Below, piece by piece: positions 1 to 7,765 of a stretch of DNA of 64,000 bases. The notes beneath the pieces were generated by a model that saw nothing but the letters and a program-made list of their open reading frames with translations, made no database searches and was not told where the DNA came from. This stretch comes from Streptomyces sp. NBC_00539 (GTDB lineage Bacteria; Actinomycetota; Actinomycetes; Streptomycetales; Streptomycetaceae). A program made the position numbers and the translations under genes. Numbering within the stretch: position 1 is the first letter of the stretch; the number at the start of each line of letters is the position of its first letter. Location: NCBI RefSeq assembly GCF_036346105.1, contig NZ_CP107811.1, forward strand, positions 1,426,001 through 1,490,000. The letters run 5' to 3'.

Positions 1-752
1 ACGTCCTGAACGGCCAGAAGATGTGGCTCACCAACGGCGGCACGTCCACTCTGGTGGCCGTCCTGGTCCGGAGTGACGAAGGACACCCCGAGGGGACCGC
101 GCCCCACAAGTCGATGACGACGTTCCTGGTCGAGAAGGAGCCCGGCTTCGGTGAGGTCCGTCCGGGCCTGACCATCCCGGGCAAGATCGACAAGATGGGC
201 TACAAGGGCGTCGACACGACCGAGCTCATCATGGACGGACTGCGCATTCCGGCCAATCGTGTACTGGGCGGCCAGACGGGCCGAGGATTTTACCAAATGA
301 TGGACGGGGTCGAGGTCGGCCGCGTCAACGTGGCGGCGCGTGGCTGTGGCGTCGCTCAGCGTGCGTTCGAGCTGGGTGTCTCCTATGCCCAGCAACGTCA
401 CACTTTCGGCAAGGCGATCGCCGAGCACCAGGCCATCCAGTTCAAGCTGGCCGAAATGGCTACCAAGGTCGAAGCCGCCCATGCGATGATGGTCAACGCA
501 GCACGCAAAAAGGACTCCGGGGAACGAAACGACCTCGAAGCGGGGATGGCGAAGTACCTCGCCTCCGAGTACTGCAAGGAGGTGGTGGAGGACGCCTTCC
601 GTATCCATGGCGGGTACGGATTCTCGAAGGAGTACGAGATCGAGCGCCTCTACCGGGAAGCCCCGATGCTGCTGATCGGTGAAGGTACGGCCGAGATCCA
701 GAAAATGATCATCGGGCGACGCCTGCTTGAGGAGTACCGGCTCCAGGGCTGA
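1..752 (+). CDS. acyl-CoA dehydrogenase, C-terminal part (cut by window edge)
   Basis: The frame is open from base 3 without a start, so the N-terminus lies outside the window. About 249 residues remain: the end of the middle beta domain (VLNGQKMWLTNGG) and the whole C-terminal helical domain. Visible hallmarks are IHGGYGF, an FAD-contacting loop, and GEGTAEIQ near the end, where family members place the catalytic glutamate, followed by a usual C-terminus at RLLEEYRLQG. The enzyme would oxidise an acyl-CoA to the 2-enoyl-CoA and pass electrons to ETF. The acyl chain specificity cannot be read from this part. It is followed by a strong hairpin, so psd downstream is a separate transcription unit. 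Confidence 0.93.
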   Translation, partial: VLNGQKMWLTNGGTSTLVAVLVRSDEGHPEGTAPHKSMTTFLVEKEPGFGEVRPGLTIPGKIDKMGYKGVDTTELIMDGLRIPANRVLGGQTGRGFYQMMDGVEVGRVNVAARGCGVAQRAFELGVSYAQQRHTFGKAIAEHQAIQFKLAEMATKVEAAHAMMVNAARKKDSGERNDLEAGMAKYLASEYCKEVVEDAFRIHGGYGFSKEYEIERLYREAPMLLIGEGTAEIQKMIIGRRLLEEYRLQG

Positions 753-756
753 AAGT

Positions 757-797
757 CCCTTTTGCGGCGGATCGCCAGACGGTTTTCCGCAAAAGGG
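757..797 (+). terminator. hairpin terminator after acyl-CoA dehydrogenase
   Basis: A perfect 11-bp inverted repeat, CCCTTTTGCGG at 757-767 and CCGCAAAAGGG at 787-797, with a 19-nt loop, starts 4 bases after the stop codon. There is no U-tract, which is common for Streptomyces terminators. Confidence 0.75.
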
Positions 798-841
798 TCA
801 CTGCCAGTCACTGGCCGACGGTCATCGACTCGGCTTCTGGC

Positions 842-872
842 TTGCCCAGTTGTTGCGTGCAACCGATAGCAT
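842..872 (+). promoter_or_regulatory. psd: candidate psd-pssA promoter region
   Basis: Between the hairpin and psd there is an imperfect palindrome GTTGC-GT-GCAAC (852-863) just upstream of TAGCAT (867-872), which fits a TANNNT -10 box. A -35 of TTGCCC at 842-847 would be 19 bp away, so the assignment is weak. No other gene is visible in 753-937. Confidence 0.3.
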
Positions 873-937
873 TCCAGTAAAGCCGCCGTCCCGTCCCCCC
901 GTTTGCGGCGCGGCATCACCCGCTACGAAGGTCATCC

Positions 938-1594
938 ATGCCCCACAGCCAAACCTCTGCACCTCGCGTCGGCCTCCTCGGTGGACGCCTCGCGCGCGGA
1001 GCATCGCCGTGGCTCCTGCCGACCGTCGCCACCGCGGCGCTCAGCCTCACCCGGGCCCGCAAGTCCGGACGCTGGGCCGCGGCGGCCGTGCCCGCCACCG
1101 CTCTCGCGGCGGGCATGCTGTGGTTCTTCCGCGACCCGGAGCGCGAAATCGCCCAGGGCCGCGTCATCTCGCCCGCCGACGGCGTGGTGCAGAGCATCAT
1201 GCCGTGGAAGGACGGGCGCACCCGCGTCGCGATCTTCATGAGCCCCCTGAACGTCCACGTCAACCGCGCGCCGCTGGCCGGCACGGTGACGTCCGTGGAG
1301 CACATCCCCGGCGGGTTCGTCCCGGCGTTCAACAAGGAGAGCGAGAACAACGAGCGCGTCGTCTGGCACTTCGACACCGAGCTCGGTGACATCGAGATGG
1401 TGCAGATCGCCGGAGCCGTCGCGCGTCGCATCGTCCCCTACCTGCCGGCCGGCACCAAGGTGGAGCAGGGCGAACGCATCGGTCTGATCCGCTTCGGCTC
1501 GCGCGTCGACATCTACCTCCCCGAGGGCGTCGAGGTCGCGGTCGAGGTCGGTCAGGCCACCACCGCGGGGGTGACCCGAATTGACCGTGACTGA
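938..1594 (+). CDS. psd: phosphatidylserine decarboxylase
   Basis: Protein of 218 residues, the short actinobacterial/archaeal-type form. It decarboxylates phosphatidylserine to phosphatidylethanolamine. The SPADG motif (79-82) carries the conserved Asp, NVHVNR (105-110) the conserved His, and the autocleavage site is FGS at 186-188, where Ser188 would become the pyruvoyl cofactor after self-cleavage. A hydrophobic stretch near residues 46-64 (VPATALAAGMLWFF) anchors it to the membrane. The ATG has a GAAGG-like ribosome site about 6 bases upstream. pssA starts inside its last codons, so substrate-producing and substrate-consuming enzymes are co-translated. Confidence 0.93.
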   Translation: MPHSQTSAPRVGLLGGRLARGASPWLLPTVATAALSLTRARKSGRWAAAAVPATALAAGMLWFFRDPEREIAQGRVISPADGVVQSIMPWKDGRTRVAIFMSPLNVHVNRAPLAGTVTSVEHIPGGFVPAFNKESENNERVVWHFDTELGDIEMVQIAGAVARRIVPYLPAGTKVEQGERIGLIRFGSRVDIYLPEGVEVAVEVGQATTAGVTRIDRD

Positions 1595-2438
1595 CCCTGA
1601 GACCCCTGCCACAGGCTGGGTTCCCGAGGCCAAGGACGAGGACGCGGACGCGGAAGACATGCCGCTCTCCCTGCGGCTGTCGATAGCGGACACCCTCACC
1701 CTCGGCAACGCGACCTGCGGATTCATGGCGGTGTACTTCACCACCACCGGGATCCTCATCCCGCACCTCACCGGCAGCGGCGAGTCGGGCATGGCCCGGC
1801 ACAGCGCGGCGACCGCGGTGATACTGATGCTGCTCGCGGCGGTCTTCGACCTCTTCGACGGCATCGTGGCCCGCAAGCTGCGCAGCTCGCCGATGGGCGC
1901 GGAGCTGGACAACCTGTCGGACCTGATCAGCTTCGGGCTGGCGCCGGCGTACTTCGTGCTGGTGTACGGCATGGTCGCGGACGACGCGCACCAGAAGATG
2001 TCGGCACTGGCGGCGATCGTGGTGCTGCTGGCGGTGGTCCTGAGGCTGGCCAGATTCAGCTGCGTGACGATGAAGGACGGCATGTTCCAGGGCATGCCGA
2101 GCCCCTTCGGAGCGCTGACGGTCGTCTCCGTCGTCCTGCTGGGGCTCCCCTTCATCCCGACGCTGCTGGCGATCATCGGGGTGGCGTGGCTGATGGTGAG
2201 CCGGGTCGAGTACCCCAAGCCGCGGGGTGTCCTCGCGGTGGCGATGCTCAGCTGGATCATCGGGGCGATGGGGCTGCTGGCGGCCTGGGCGTTCGACGCC
2301 CCGGGCGGCCAGCTGCTGCTCCAGACCGGGTGCGCGCTGCAGATCGCCCTGGCGGCGACGATCCCGCTGTTCGCGACGACCCGTCGCGCGAACACGTTCC
2401 GGCACAACCGGCGCGAGGCGCGAGCCGCCACGCGCTAG
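1581..2438 (+). CDS. pssA: CDP-diacylglycerol--serine O-phosphatidyltransferase
   Basis: Integral membrane protein of about 285 residues that makes phosphatidylserine from CDP-diacylglycerol and serine, feeding psd. The CDP-alcohol phosphotransferase signature DG-x2-AR-x8-G-x3-D-x3-D is complete (DGIVARK ... GAELDNLSD). Several hydrophobic helices follow, ending in a basic tail (RRANTFRHNRREARAATR). The start is TTG at 1581, or GTG at 1587; both overlap the psd stop, and GGGGGTG upstream of 1581 could serve as the ribosome site. The gene is closed by a long GC hairpin, so psd-pssA is a two-gene operon. Confidence 0.92.
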   Translation: MTVTDPETPATGWVPEAKDEDADAEDMPLSLRLSIADTLTLGNATCGFMAVYFTTTGILIPHLTGSGESGMARHSAATAVILMLLAAVFDLFDGIVARKLRSSPMGAELDNLSDLISFGLAPAYFVLVYGMVADDAHQKMSALAAIVVLLAVVLRLARFSCVTMKDGMFQGMPSPFGALTVVSVVLLGLPFIPTLLAIIGVAWLMVSRVEYPKPRGVLAVAMLSWIIGAMGLLAAWAFDAPGGQLLLQTGCALQIALAATIPLFATTRRANTFRHNRREARAATR

Positions 2439-2456
2439 CGTCGGCCGCTGTTCCTC

Positions 2457-2498
2457 GGAAGGGCCCCCGGGTGCCGTCAAGGCCCCGGGGGCCCTTCC
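2457..2498 (+). terminator. GC-rich terminator of psd-pssA
   Basis: Perfect 15-bp inverted repeat (2457-2471 and 2484-2498) enclosing a 12-nt loop, 18 bases after the pssA stop. It is one of the strongest hairpins in the window and separates lipid genes from the repair genes. Confidence 0.85.
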
Positions 2499-2611
2499 AC
2501 GTCCCGCCCCGGGGCCGCCGCTTCGCAGTCCGACCCGGCGACCGGCGGGCCCGTACGCTTGATGTCGGAAAACTGCCAGCCGCAGGCAGGGGCGGACGGG
2601 ATCCTGGAGGC

Positions 2612-4093
2612 ATGTACACCGACATCGACCGCTGTGTGAGGGCCGTGCAGTCCAAGGACGCCCGCTTCGACGGGTGGTTCTTCACTGCCGTGCTGACCAC
2701 GCGGATCTACTGCCGGCCCAGCTGTCCCGCCGTGCCGCCCAAGGTCGAGAACATGACGTTCCTGCCCAGCGCCGCCGCCTGCCAGCAGGCCGGGTTCCGG
2801 GCCTGCAAGCGGTGCCGGCCCGACACCAGCCCCGGCTCACCCGAGTGGAACGCCCGCGCCGACGCCGTCGCCCGGGCCATGCGGCTCATCCAGGACGGCG
2901 TGGTCGACCGCGAGGGCGTACCCGGGCTGGCGGCCCGCCTCGGGTACTCCACCCGCCAGGTCGAGCGGCAGCTGAGCATCGAGCTCGGCGCCGGCCCCCT
3001 CGCCCTCGCCCGGGCGCAGCGCGCGCAGACCGCCCGGCTGCTCATCGAAACCTCCGCCCTCCCCATGGGCGACGTCGCCTTCGCCGCCGGGTTCGCCTCC
3101 ATCCGCGCCTTCAACGACACCGTCCGCGAGGTGTTCGCCCTCTCCCCGAGCGAGCTGCGCACCCGCTCCGCGAGGGCCCACCGCGACCAGCCCCGGATCC
3201 CCGGCTCGATCAGCCTGCGGCTCCCCTTCCGGGCGCCCCTCAATCCCGACAACCTCTTCGGCCACCTCGCCGCGACCGCCGTCCCCGGCGTCGAGGAGTG
3301 GCGCGACGGCGCCTACCGCCGGACGCTGCGGCTCCCGTTCGGCACCGGCGTGGTCGCGCTCGCCCCGCGGCCCGACCACATCGCCTGCCAGCTCGCCCTG
3401 ACCGACCTGCGGGACCTCACCCTCGCCATCAGCCGCTGCCGCCGGCTGCTGGACCTCGACGCCGACCCCGAGGCCGTGGACGAGCAGCTCCGCTCGGACC
3501 CGCTGCTGGCACCGCTCGTCGACAAGGCCCCGGGGCGCCGGGTGCCCCGTACGGTCGACGCGGCGGAGTTCGCGGTACGGGCCGTGCTCGGCCAGCAGGT
3601 GTCCACCGCCGCGGCCCGTACGCACGCCGCCCGGCTGGTCACCGCGCACGGCGAGCCGGTCGCCGACCCCGACCCGGAGGGAGGGCTGACCCACTTGTTC
3701 CCGTCCCCGCAGGCCCTCGCCGCGCTGGATCCGCAGGCGCTGGCCCTGCCGCGCAGCCGCCGCGCGACCCTCACCACCCTGGTCTCGGCCCTGGCGGACG
3801 GCTCGCTCCCCCTGGGCGTCGACAGCGACTGGGAGGCGGCCCGCGCGCAGCTCGGCACACTGCCCGGCTTCGGCCCGTGGACCACCGAGGTCATCGCGAT
3901 GCGGGCGCTCGGCGACCCGGACGCGTTCCTGCCCTCCGACCTCGGGGTCCGTCGCGCCGCCGCGGGGCTCGGGCTGCCGTCCACCCCGGCCGCGCTCACC
4001 GCGCGGGCGGCCGCCTGGCGGCCCTGGCGCGCGTACGCCGTCCAGTACCTGTGGGCCACCGACGGCCACCCCATCAACCACCTGCCCGTCTGA
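2612..4093 (+). CDS. Ada/AlkA fusion: methyl-sensing regulator and 3-methyladenine DNA glycosylase
   Basis: Protein of 493 residues with three units in order. (1) Ada N-terminal zinc domain with Cys34, Cys38, Cys65 and Cys68 all present; Cys34 (IYCRPSC) matches the methyl-phosphotriester acceptor of Ada. (2) An AraC-type helix-turn-helix at about 80-185. (3) An AlkA-like N-domain and HhH-GPD glycosylase at about 195-493, with helix-hairpin-helix LPGFGPWTTE and the catalytic Asp in FLPSDLGVRR. It should sense methylated DNA, activate repair genes and excise alkylated bases. The ATG at 2612 has GGAGG just upstream. ogt starts 15 bases downstream, so the regulator and both repair activities form one operon. 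Confidence 0.92.
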   Translation: MYTDIDRCVRAVQSKDARFDGWFFTAVLTTRIYCRPSCPAVPPKVENMTFLPSAAACQQAGFRACKRCRPDTSPGSPEWNARADAVARAMRLIQDGVVDREGVPGLAARLGYSTRQVERQLSIELGAGPLALARAQRAQTARLLIETSALPMGDVAFAAGFASIRAFNDTVREVFALSPSELRTRSARAHRDQPRIPGSISLRLPFRAPLNPDNLFGHLAATAVPGVEEWRDGAYRRTLRLPFGTGVVALAPRPDHIACQLALTDLRDLTLAISRCRRLLDLDADPEAVDEQLRSDPLLAPLVDKAPGRRVPRTVDAAEFAVRAVLGQQVSTAAARTHAARLVTAHGEPVADPDPEGGLTHLFPSPQALAALDPQALALPRSRRATLTTLVSALADGSLPLGVDSDWEAARAQLGTLPGFGPWTTEVIAMRALGDPDAFLPSDLGVRRAAAGLGLPSTPAALTARAAAWRPWRAYAVQYLWATDGHPINHLPV

Positions 4094-4108
4094 GGAGTAC
4101 GACCCGCC

Positions 4109-4618
4109 ATGAACAGCAGCAGCAAGCAGCACACCGTCGTCGACAGCCCTTACGGCCCCCTGACCCTCGTGGCCACGGACGGCGTTCTCAGCGGCCTCTA
4201 CATGACCGGCCAGCGGCACCGCCCGCTGGAGGAGTCCTTCGGCGAGCGGGTCCCGCCCGCCGAGGAGCCCTTCCCCGACGTCGCGCGGGAGCTGGGCGCC
4301 TACTTCGCCGGGGAGCTCACCGAATTCACCGTCCCCGTGCGGCTGGAGGGCACGGCGTTCCAGCGCAGCGTGTGGGAACAGCTGGTACGCATCCCCTACG
4401 GGCAGACGTGGTCCTACGGTGAACTCGCCGCGAGGCTCGGCAAGCCGGGGGCGTCCCGGGCCGTGGGCCTGGCCAACGGCAAGAACCCGGTCGGCATCAT
4501 CGTCCCGTGCCACCGGGTGATCGGCGCCTCGGGTTCGATGACCGGCTACGGCGGCGGCGTCGAGCGCAAGGTCCGGCTGCTGGCCTTCGAGGCCGGCGAG
4601 CGGGCCCTGCCGGTCTGA
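4109..4618 (+). CDS. ogt: methylated-DNA--[protein]-cysteine S-methyltransferase
   Basis: Protein of 169 residues that removes O6-methyl groups from guanine by irreversible transfer to its own cysteine. The active-site block IVPCHRVIG contains acceptor Cys134, and the helix-turn-helix region ([17 protein letters not shown], with [14 protein letters not shown]) is typical of the family. A GAGGAG ribosome site overlaps the end of the Ada/AlkA gene. With the preceding gene it covers the adaptive response to alkylation; the methyl-acceptor domain missing from the Ada/AlkA fusion is provided here as a separate protein. Confidence 0.94.
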   Translation: MNSSSKQHTVVDSPYGPLTLVATDGVLSGLYMTGQRHRPLEESFGERVPPAEEPFPDVARELGAYFAGELTEFTVPVRLEGTAFQRSVWEQLVRIPYGQTWSYGELAARLGKPGASRAVGLANGKNPVGIIVPCHRVIGASGSMTGYGGGVERKVRLLAFEAGERALPV

Positions 4619-4650
4619 ACGAGCGTCTTCGAAGGGCCGCCCGGCCGGGT

Positions 4651-5127
4651 CTAGATGACCGCGAGCGGCACCAGCAGTGCGAACCCGGCGCCCGCTTCGA
4701 CCGCGTAGGCGTACAGGGAGGGGTGCTGGACGGGCGCCGCGAGCAGGACCACGCTGCGCTGCTCGGCCGCCGCCGCCACCCATTGCGCGTCGGCGCCGAG
4801 CTTGCCCTGGTACCAGCCCTCACAGCTGCCGGGCCCGGTGACGGCGAGGAGGTCGTCCTCACGGCGGTAGAAGGCCTGCCAGTCGGTGGCCGGGACCGAC
4901 CAGGCGTCGAAGTCGGCGAACTCGGCCCAGCCGCCGTCGCGTATCGCACCGTCGAACAGCCACACCGGCGTGCCCTCGGGCGTGACCTCGGCGCCGGCCT
5001 GCTCGTCGGTGGTGAAGTGGACCATGGGGAGGGCGTCCGGTCCGTCGGCCGTGCTCGGCCAGGCGTACATCGTGATCATGCGCTGCATTCTGTCCTGGTC
5101 GAAGTAGGCCTCGGGTAACGGCGTCAC
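4651..5127 (-). CDS. hypothetical protein with an early TTA codon
   Basis: I do not recognise this 158-residue protein. It is acidic and aromatic-rich with no signal peptide or obvious membrane helix. The chosen GTG start at 5127 overlaps the stop of the NUDIX gene by 4 bases (GTGA), the usual arrangement for coupled genes in this window. With that start the fourth codon is TTA, a rare codon in Streptomyces read by the bldA tRNA, so translation may be restricted to late growth or development. An alternative ATG at 5088 (MQRMITMY) would exclude the TTA. Function unknown; the linkage suggests a role with the NUDIX enzyme. Confidence 0.7.
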   Translation of the reverse strand: MTPLPEAYFDQDRMQRMITMYAWPSTADGPDALPMVHFTTDEQAGAEVTPEGTPVWLFDGAIRDGGWAEFADFDAWSVPATDWQAFYRREDDLLAVTGPGSCEGWYQGKLGADAQWVAAAAEQRSVVLLAAPVQHPSLYAYAVEAGAGFALLVPLAVI

Positions 5128-5624
5128 GCGTCCGCCGGGCGACGTCCGTTCTCCAGCTCGACGGTGCTCGCGCCCGACTCCAGGACCCGGTAGGCCTCCT
5201 GGACGCGGCGGCCGAGCGATCCGAGGAGGTACGTGGTCACTTCGGCCGGTGCGACCAGCTTCCAGGAGAGCAGTTCCTCTTCCTGGAGCCTGATGGAGGC
5301 GAGTTGCCCCGCGTCCAGCACTCCGCCGTCGTAGAGGTACGCGACCAGCGGGGGACGGCCCGCGTCCACGCTCCAGTCCACGGCGAGCAGCCGGCCGAGC
5401 GGCTGGTCGATGCCGATCTCCTCGGCGCTCTCGCGCCGGGCGGCGGCCCGCGGCGACTCGTTCCGGTCGGACTCGATGGTGCCGCCCGGCAGGGCCCACC
5501 CCTCGCGGTAGTTGGGCTCGACGAGGAGCACCCGGCCCTCGGCGTCCCGGAAGAGGGCGGCCGCGCCCGCCAGCACCCGGGGCAGGCTCGCTATGTAGGT
5601 GGCGTAGTCATCCGTGGTGGTCAC
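5124..5624 (-). CDS. NUDIX hydrolase
   Basis: Protein of 166 residues. The NUDIX helix is recognisable as E-x7-RESAEEIGI within GGTIESDRNESPRAAARR and the following residues, with a loop a few residues longer than the classic G-x5-E spacing. The upstream strand (AALFRDAEGRVLLVEPNY) is typical of the fold. NUDIX proteins hydrolyse nucleoside diphosphates linked to another group; the actual substrate cannot be inferred. The gene starts with ATG at 5624 and is followed by the TTA-containing hypothetical with a 4-base overlap, so the two are one operon transcribed away from glycerate kinase. Confidence 0.88.
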   Translation of the reverse strand: MTTTDDYATYIASLPRVLAGAAALFRDAEGRVLLVEPNYREGWALPGGTIESDRNESPRAAARRESAEEIGIDQPLGRLLAVDWSVDAGRPPLVAYLYDGGVLDAGQLASIRLQEEELLSWKLVAPAEVTTYLLGSLGRRVQEAYRVLESGASTVELENGRRPADA

Positions 5625-5814
5625 GCCGCCACCCTACCCAGACGTCCGGGGGTGCGTGGATCATGCCTCGGGCCCGGCGCGGCCGTCGTGCGCGCCGTCT
5701 CACTCCTCGGACCGCGTGCGGCGCCTCCCCCTCGGACGGCGGGCCCGATGCGGGTGGTATGCGCCCATTTGGGGGGATGGGCCTCCGGTGTGTCCCAGGC
5801 CGCCCATGGGCATA

Positions 5815-5826
5815 GGAGGATCCTCC
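5815..5826. promoter_or_regulatory. perfect 12-bp palindrome in the NUDIX/glycerate kinase divergent region
   Basis: GGAGGATCCTCC lies 55 bases before the glycerate kinase start and just upstream of a possible -10 box TAGGCT (5830-5835). It could be an operator for glycerate kinase. The rest of the 256-bp divergent region (5625-5880) shows no open frame I would call. Confidence 0.3.
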
Positions 5827-5880
5827 GGATAGGCTCATGGCGGCGCGACTGCACTGTTCGATAGCAAGGGATCAGCAAAG

Positions 5881-7029
5881 GTGACGGACGGAGCAGTAAC
5901 TGAGGCCGCGCGCGTGCTCATCGCCGCGGACAAATTCAAGGGCTCGCTCACGGCCGTACAGGTCGCGGAGCGGGTGACGGCCGGCCTTCGCAAGGCCGTA
6001 CCGGGCGTGGAGATCGAGACCCTCCCCGTCGCGGACGGCGGCGACGGTACGGTCGCGGCCGCCGTCGCGGCCGGTTTCGAACGCCGGGAGGTACGGGTCA
6101 CCGGGCCCCTCGGAGACCAGGTCACGGCCGCTTTCGCACTGCGGGGCGCGACGGCCGTGGTCGAGATGGCCGAGGCCTCCGGGCTCCAGCTGCTGCCCCA
6201 GGGCGTCTTCGCCCCGCTGACGGCGACCACGTACGGCTCGGGCGAGCTGCTCAAGGCCGCGCTGGACGCGGGCGCGCGCTCGATCGTCTTCGGCGTGGGC
6301 GGCAGTGCGACCACCGACGGCGGCGCGGGCATGCTCGCGGCCCTCGGTGCGGTGCTCCTGGACGCGAACGGTGAACCGGTCGGTCCGGGCGGCGGCGCGC
6401 TGGCCTCGCTGGCCTCGGCGGACCTGTCCGGCATCGACCCGCGCTTCGCGGACGTGGACTTCGTGCTCGCCAGCGACGTGGACAACCCGCTGACGGGCCC
6501 GAAGGGCGCGCCGGCGGTGTACGGGCCGCAGAAGGGCGCCTCCCCCGAGGACGTGGCGACGCTGGACGCGGCGCTGGCGCACTTCGCGGTGGTCCTGGAG
6601 AAGGCGATCGGCGCGAAGGCCGCCGAGTGCGCGCTGCTGCCGGGCGCCGGTGGCGCGGGCGGCATCGGCTACGGGGCGCTGCTGCTCGGGGCGACGTTCC
6701 GTCCCGGGATCGAGCTGATGCTGGAGGTGCTGGGCTTCGCTCCGGCGCTGGAGCGGGCCACGCTCGTGATCACCGGCGAGGGTTCGCTGGACGAGCAGAC
6801 CCTGCACGGCAAGGCCCCGGCCGGTGTCGCGGCGGCGGCCCGGGCGGCGGGCAAGGAGGTCGTGGCGGTGTGCGGCCGGCTGCTGCTGGAGCAGGAGGCG
6901 CTGCAGGCGGCCGGGATCCGGCGGGCGTACCCGCTGACCGAGATCGAGCCGGACCCGGCGAAGTGCATCGCGAACGCCGGTCCGCTGCTGGAGCAGGTGG
7001 CGGCCAACATCGCGGCCGACGTGCTCTGA
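5881..7029 (+). CDS. glxK: glycerate kinase
   Basis: Protein of 382 residues of the GarK/GlxK family, which phosphorylates D-glycerate to phosphoglycerate with ATP. Family signatures are AADKFKGSLTA at residues 14-24, PVADGGDGT, GVGGSATTDGGAGML and ITGEGSLDEQT near residue 300. The start is GTG at 5881 with AAGGGA about 10 bases upstream. It is monocistronic: a palindrome precedes it and a strong hairpin follows. In the allantoin-glyoxylate route glycerate is the product of tartronate semialdehyde reduction, so it may complement the allantoin genes at 57.7-61.4 kb, although it is not linked to them. Confidence 0.92.
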   Translation: MTDGAVTEAARVLIAADKFKGSLTAVQVAERVTAGLRKAVPGVEIETLPVADGGDGTVAAAVAAGFERREVRVTGPLGDQVTAAFALRGATAVVEMAEASGLQLLPQGVFAPLTATTYGSGELLKAALDAGARSIVFGVGGSATTDGGAGMLAALGAVLLDANGEPVGPGGGALASLASADLSGIDPRFADVDFVLASDVDNPLTGPKGAPAVYGPQKGASPEDVATLDAALAHFAVVLEKAIGAKAAECALLPGAGGAGGIGYGALLLGATFRPGIELMLEVLGFAPALERATLVITGEGSLDEQTLHGKAPAGVAAAARAAGKEVVAVCGRLLLEQEALQAAGIRRAYPLTEIEPDPAKCIANAGPLLEQVAANIAADVL

Positions 7030-7047
7030 CCCCGTCAGAACGCGGCA

Positions 7048-7078
7048 GAGGGCCGGTTCCCGGGGTGAACCGGCCCTC
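7048..7078 (+). terminator. terminator of glycerate kinase
   Basis: Perfect 12-bp stem (GAGGGCCGGTTC at 7048-7059, GAACCGGCCCTC at 7067-7078) with a 7-nt loop, 18 bases after the stop codon. Confidence 0.82.
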
Positions 7079-7141
7079 CGGCGTGTCCTGGGGCGGTAAA
7101 TCCGGGCGCACCACGGCGGCCGTCACTGGTATGCACGGTTC

Positions 7142-7654
7142 ATGGAGGAAACGAGCACCGACCCGATCCCGACCCCCCGTCTGCTGCTGCGCCCCCTCGA
7201 CCGGGCCGGGGCCCGGCGCATCCTCGCCGGTCGGCCCGGCCCGGCGGACCGCTGGGAGCCCGGGTATCCGGACGCCGGGGACCGGGCGGGCGCGGAGAGG
7301 TTCCTGCGGGTATGGGCCGAACACGGCGAGCCGGGACCGTTCGGGGCCTACGAGATCCTGCTCCGCGCCGACGGGCGGGCCATCGGCGGGGCCGGCTTCC
7401 ACGGCCCCGCGGACGCCCGTGGCCGGGTCACCGTCGGCTACGGCCTCGTTCCCGCCGCGCGGGGCCTGGGCTACGCCGCGGAGGCGCTGCGCGGGCTGCT
7501 GGAGCACGCCCGGCGGCACGGGGCGCGTGGCGTGGACGGTGACACCGACCTGACGAACACCGCCTCCCAGCGGGTCATGGCCGCCGCGGGGATGCGGTGC
7601 GTGCGCCAGGACGGGCGGCTGCGGTACTACGCCGCGAGCTGGACCGCGCGGTGA
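7142..7654 (+). CDS. GNAT family N-acetyltransferase
   Basis: Protein of 170 residues with the RimJ/RimL-like arrangement: TPRLLLRPLD at the N-terminus, the sheet-helix core GYGLVPAARGLGYAAEAL (acetyl-CoA binding loop R/Q-x-x-G-x-A), and NTASQRVMAAAGMRCV near the C-terminus, where the N-x-x-S-x-x-V/L-x-x-x-G pattern is characteristic. Such enzymes acetylate ribosomal-protein N-termini, amino acids or antibiotics; the acceptor here is unknown. The stop codon is the first part of the 18-bp tandem repeat that follows, so repeat slippage would not alter the protein. Confidence 0.85.
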   Translation: MEETSTDPIPTPRLLLRPLDRAGARRILAGRPGPADRWEPGYPDAGDRAGAERFLRVWAEHGEPGPFGAYEILLRADGRAIGGAGFHGPADARGRVTVGYGLVPAARGLGYAAEALRGLLEHARRHGARGVDGDTDLTNTASQRVMAAAGMRCVRQDGRLRYYAASWTAR

Positions 7655-7740
7655 GCCGGACGGGCGCCGTGAGCCGGACGGGCGCCGTGAGCCGGACGGG
7701 CGCCGTGAGCCGGACGGGCGCCGTGAGCCGGACGGCGCGG
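7651..7740. repeat. 18-bp tandem repeat, four perfect copies and one diverged
   Basis: The unit GTGAGCCGGACGGGCGCC is repeated at 7651-7668, 7669-7686, 7687-7704 and 7705-7722, then a copy with a changed end at 7723-7740, followed by a further partial GTGAGCCGG. The first copy contains the TGA stop of the acetyltransferase gene, and the array fills the gap to the convergent isochorismatase-like gene. Confidence 0.95.
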
Positions 7741-7765
7741 TGAGCCGGACCGGACGGGAGCCGCG

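Noticed and set aside
7651-7740. CRISPR array
   Set aside because: Head-to-tail 18-bp units with no spacers and no cas genes.
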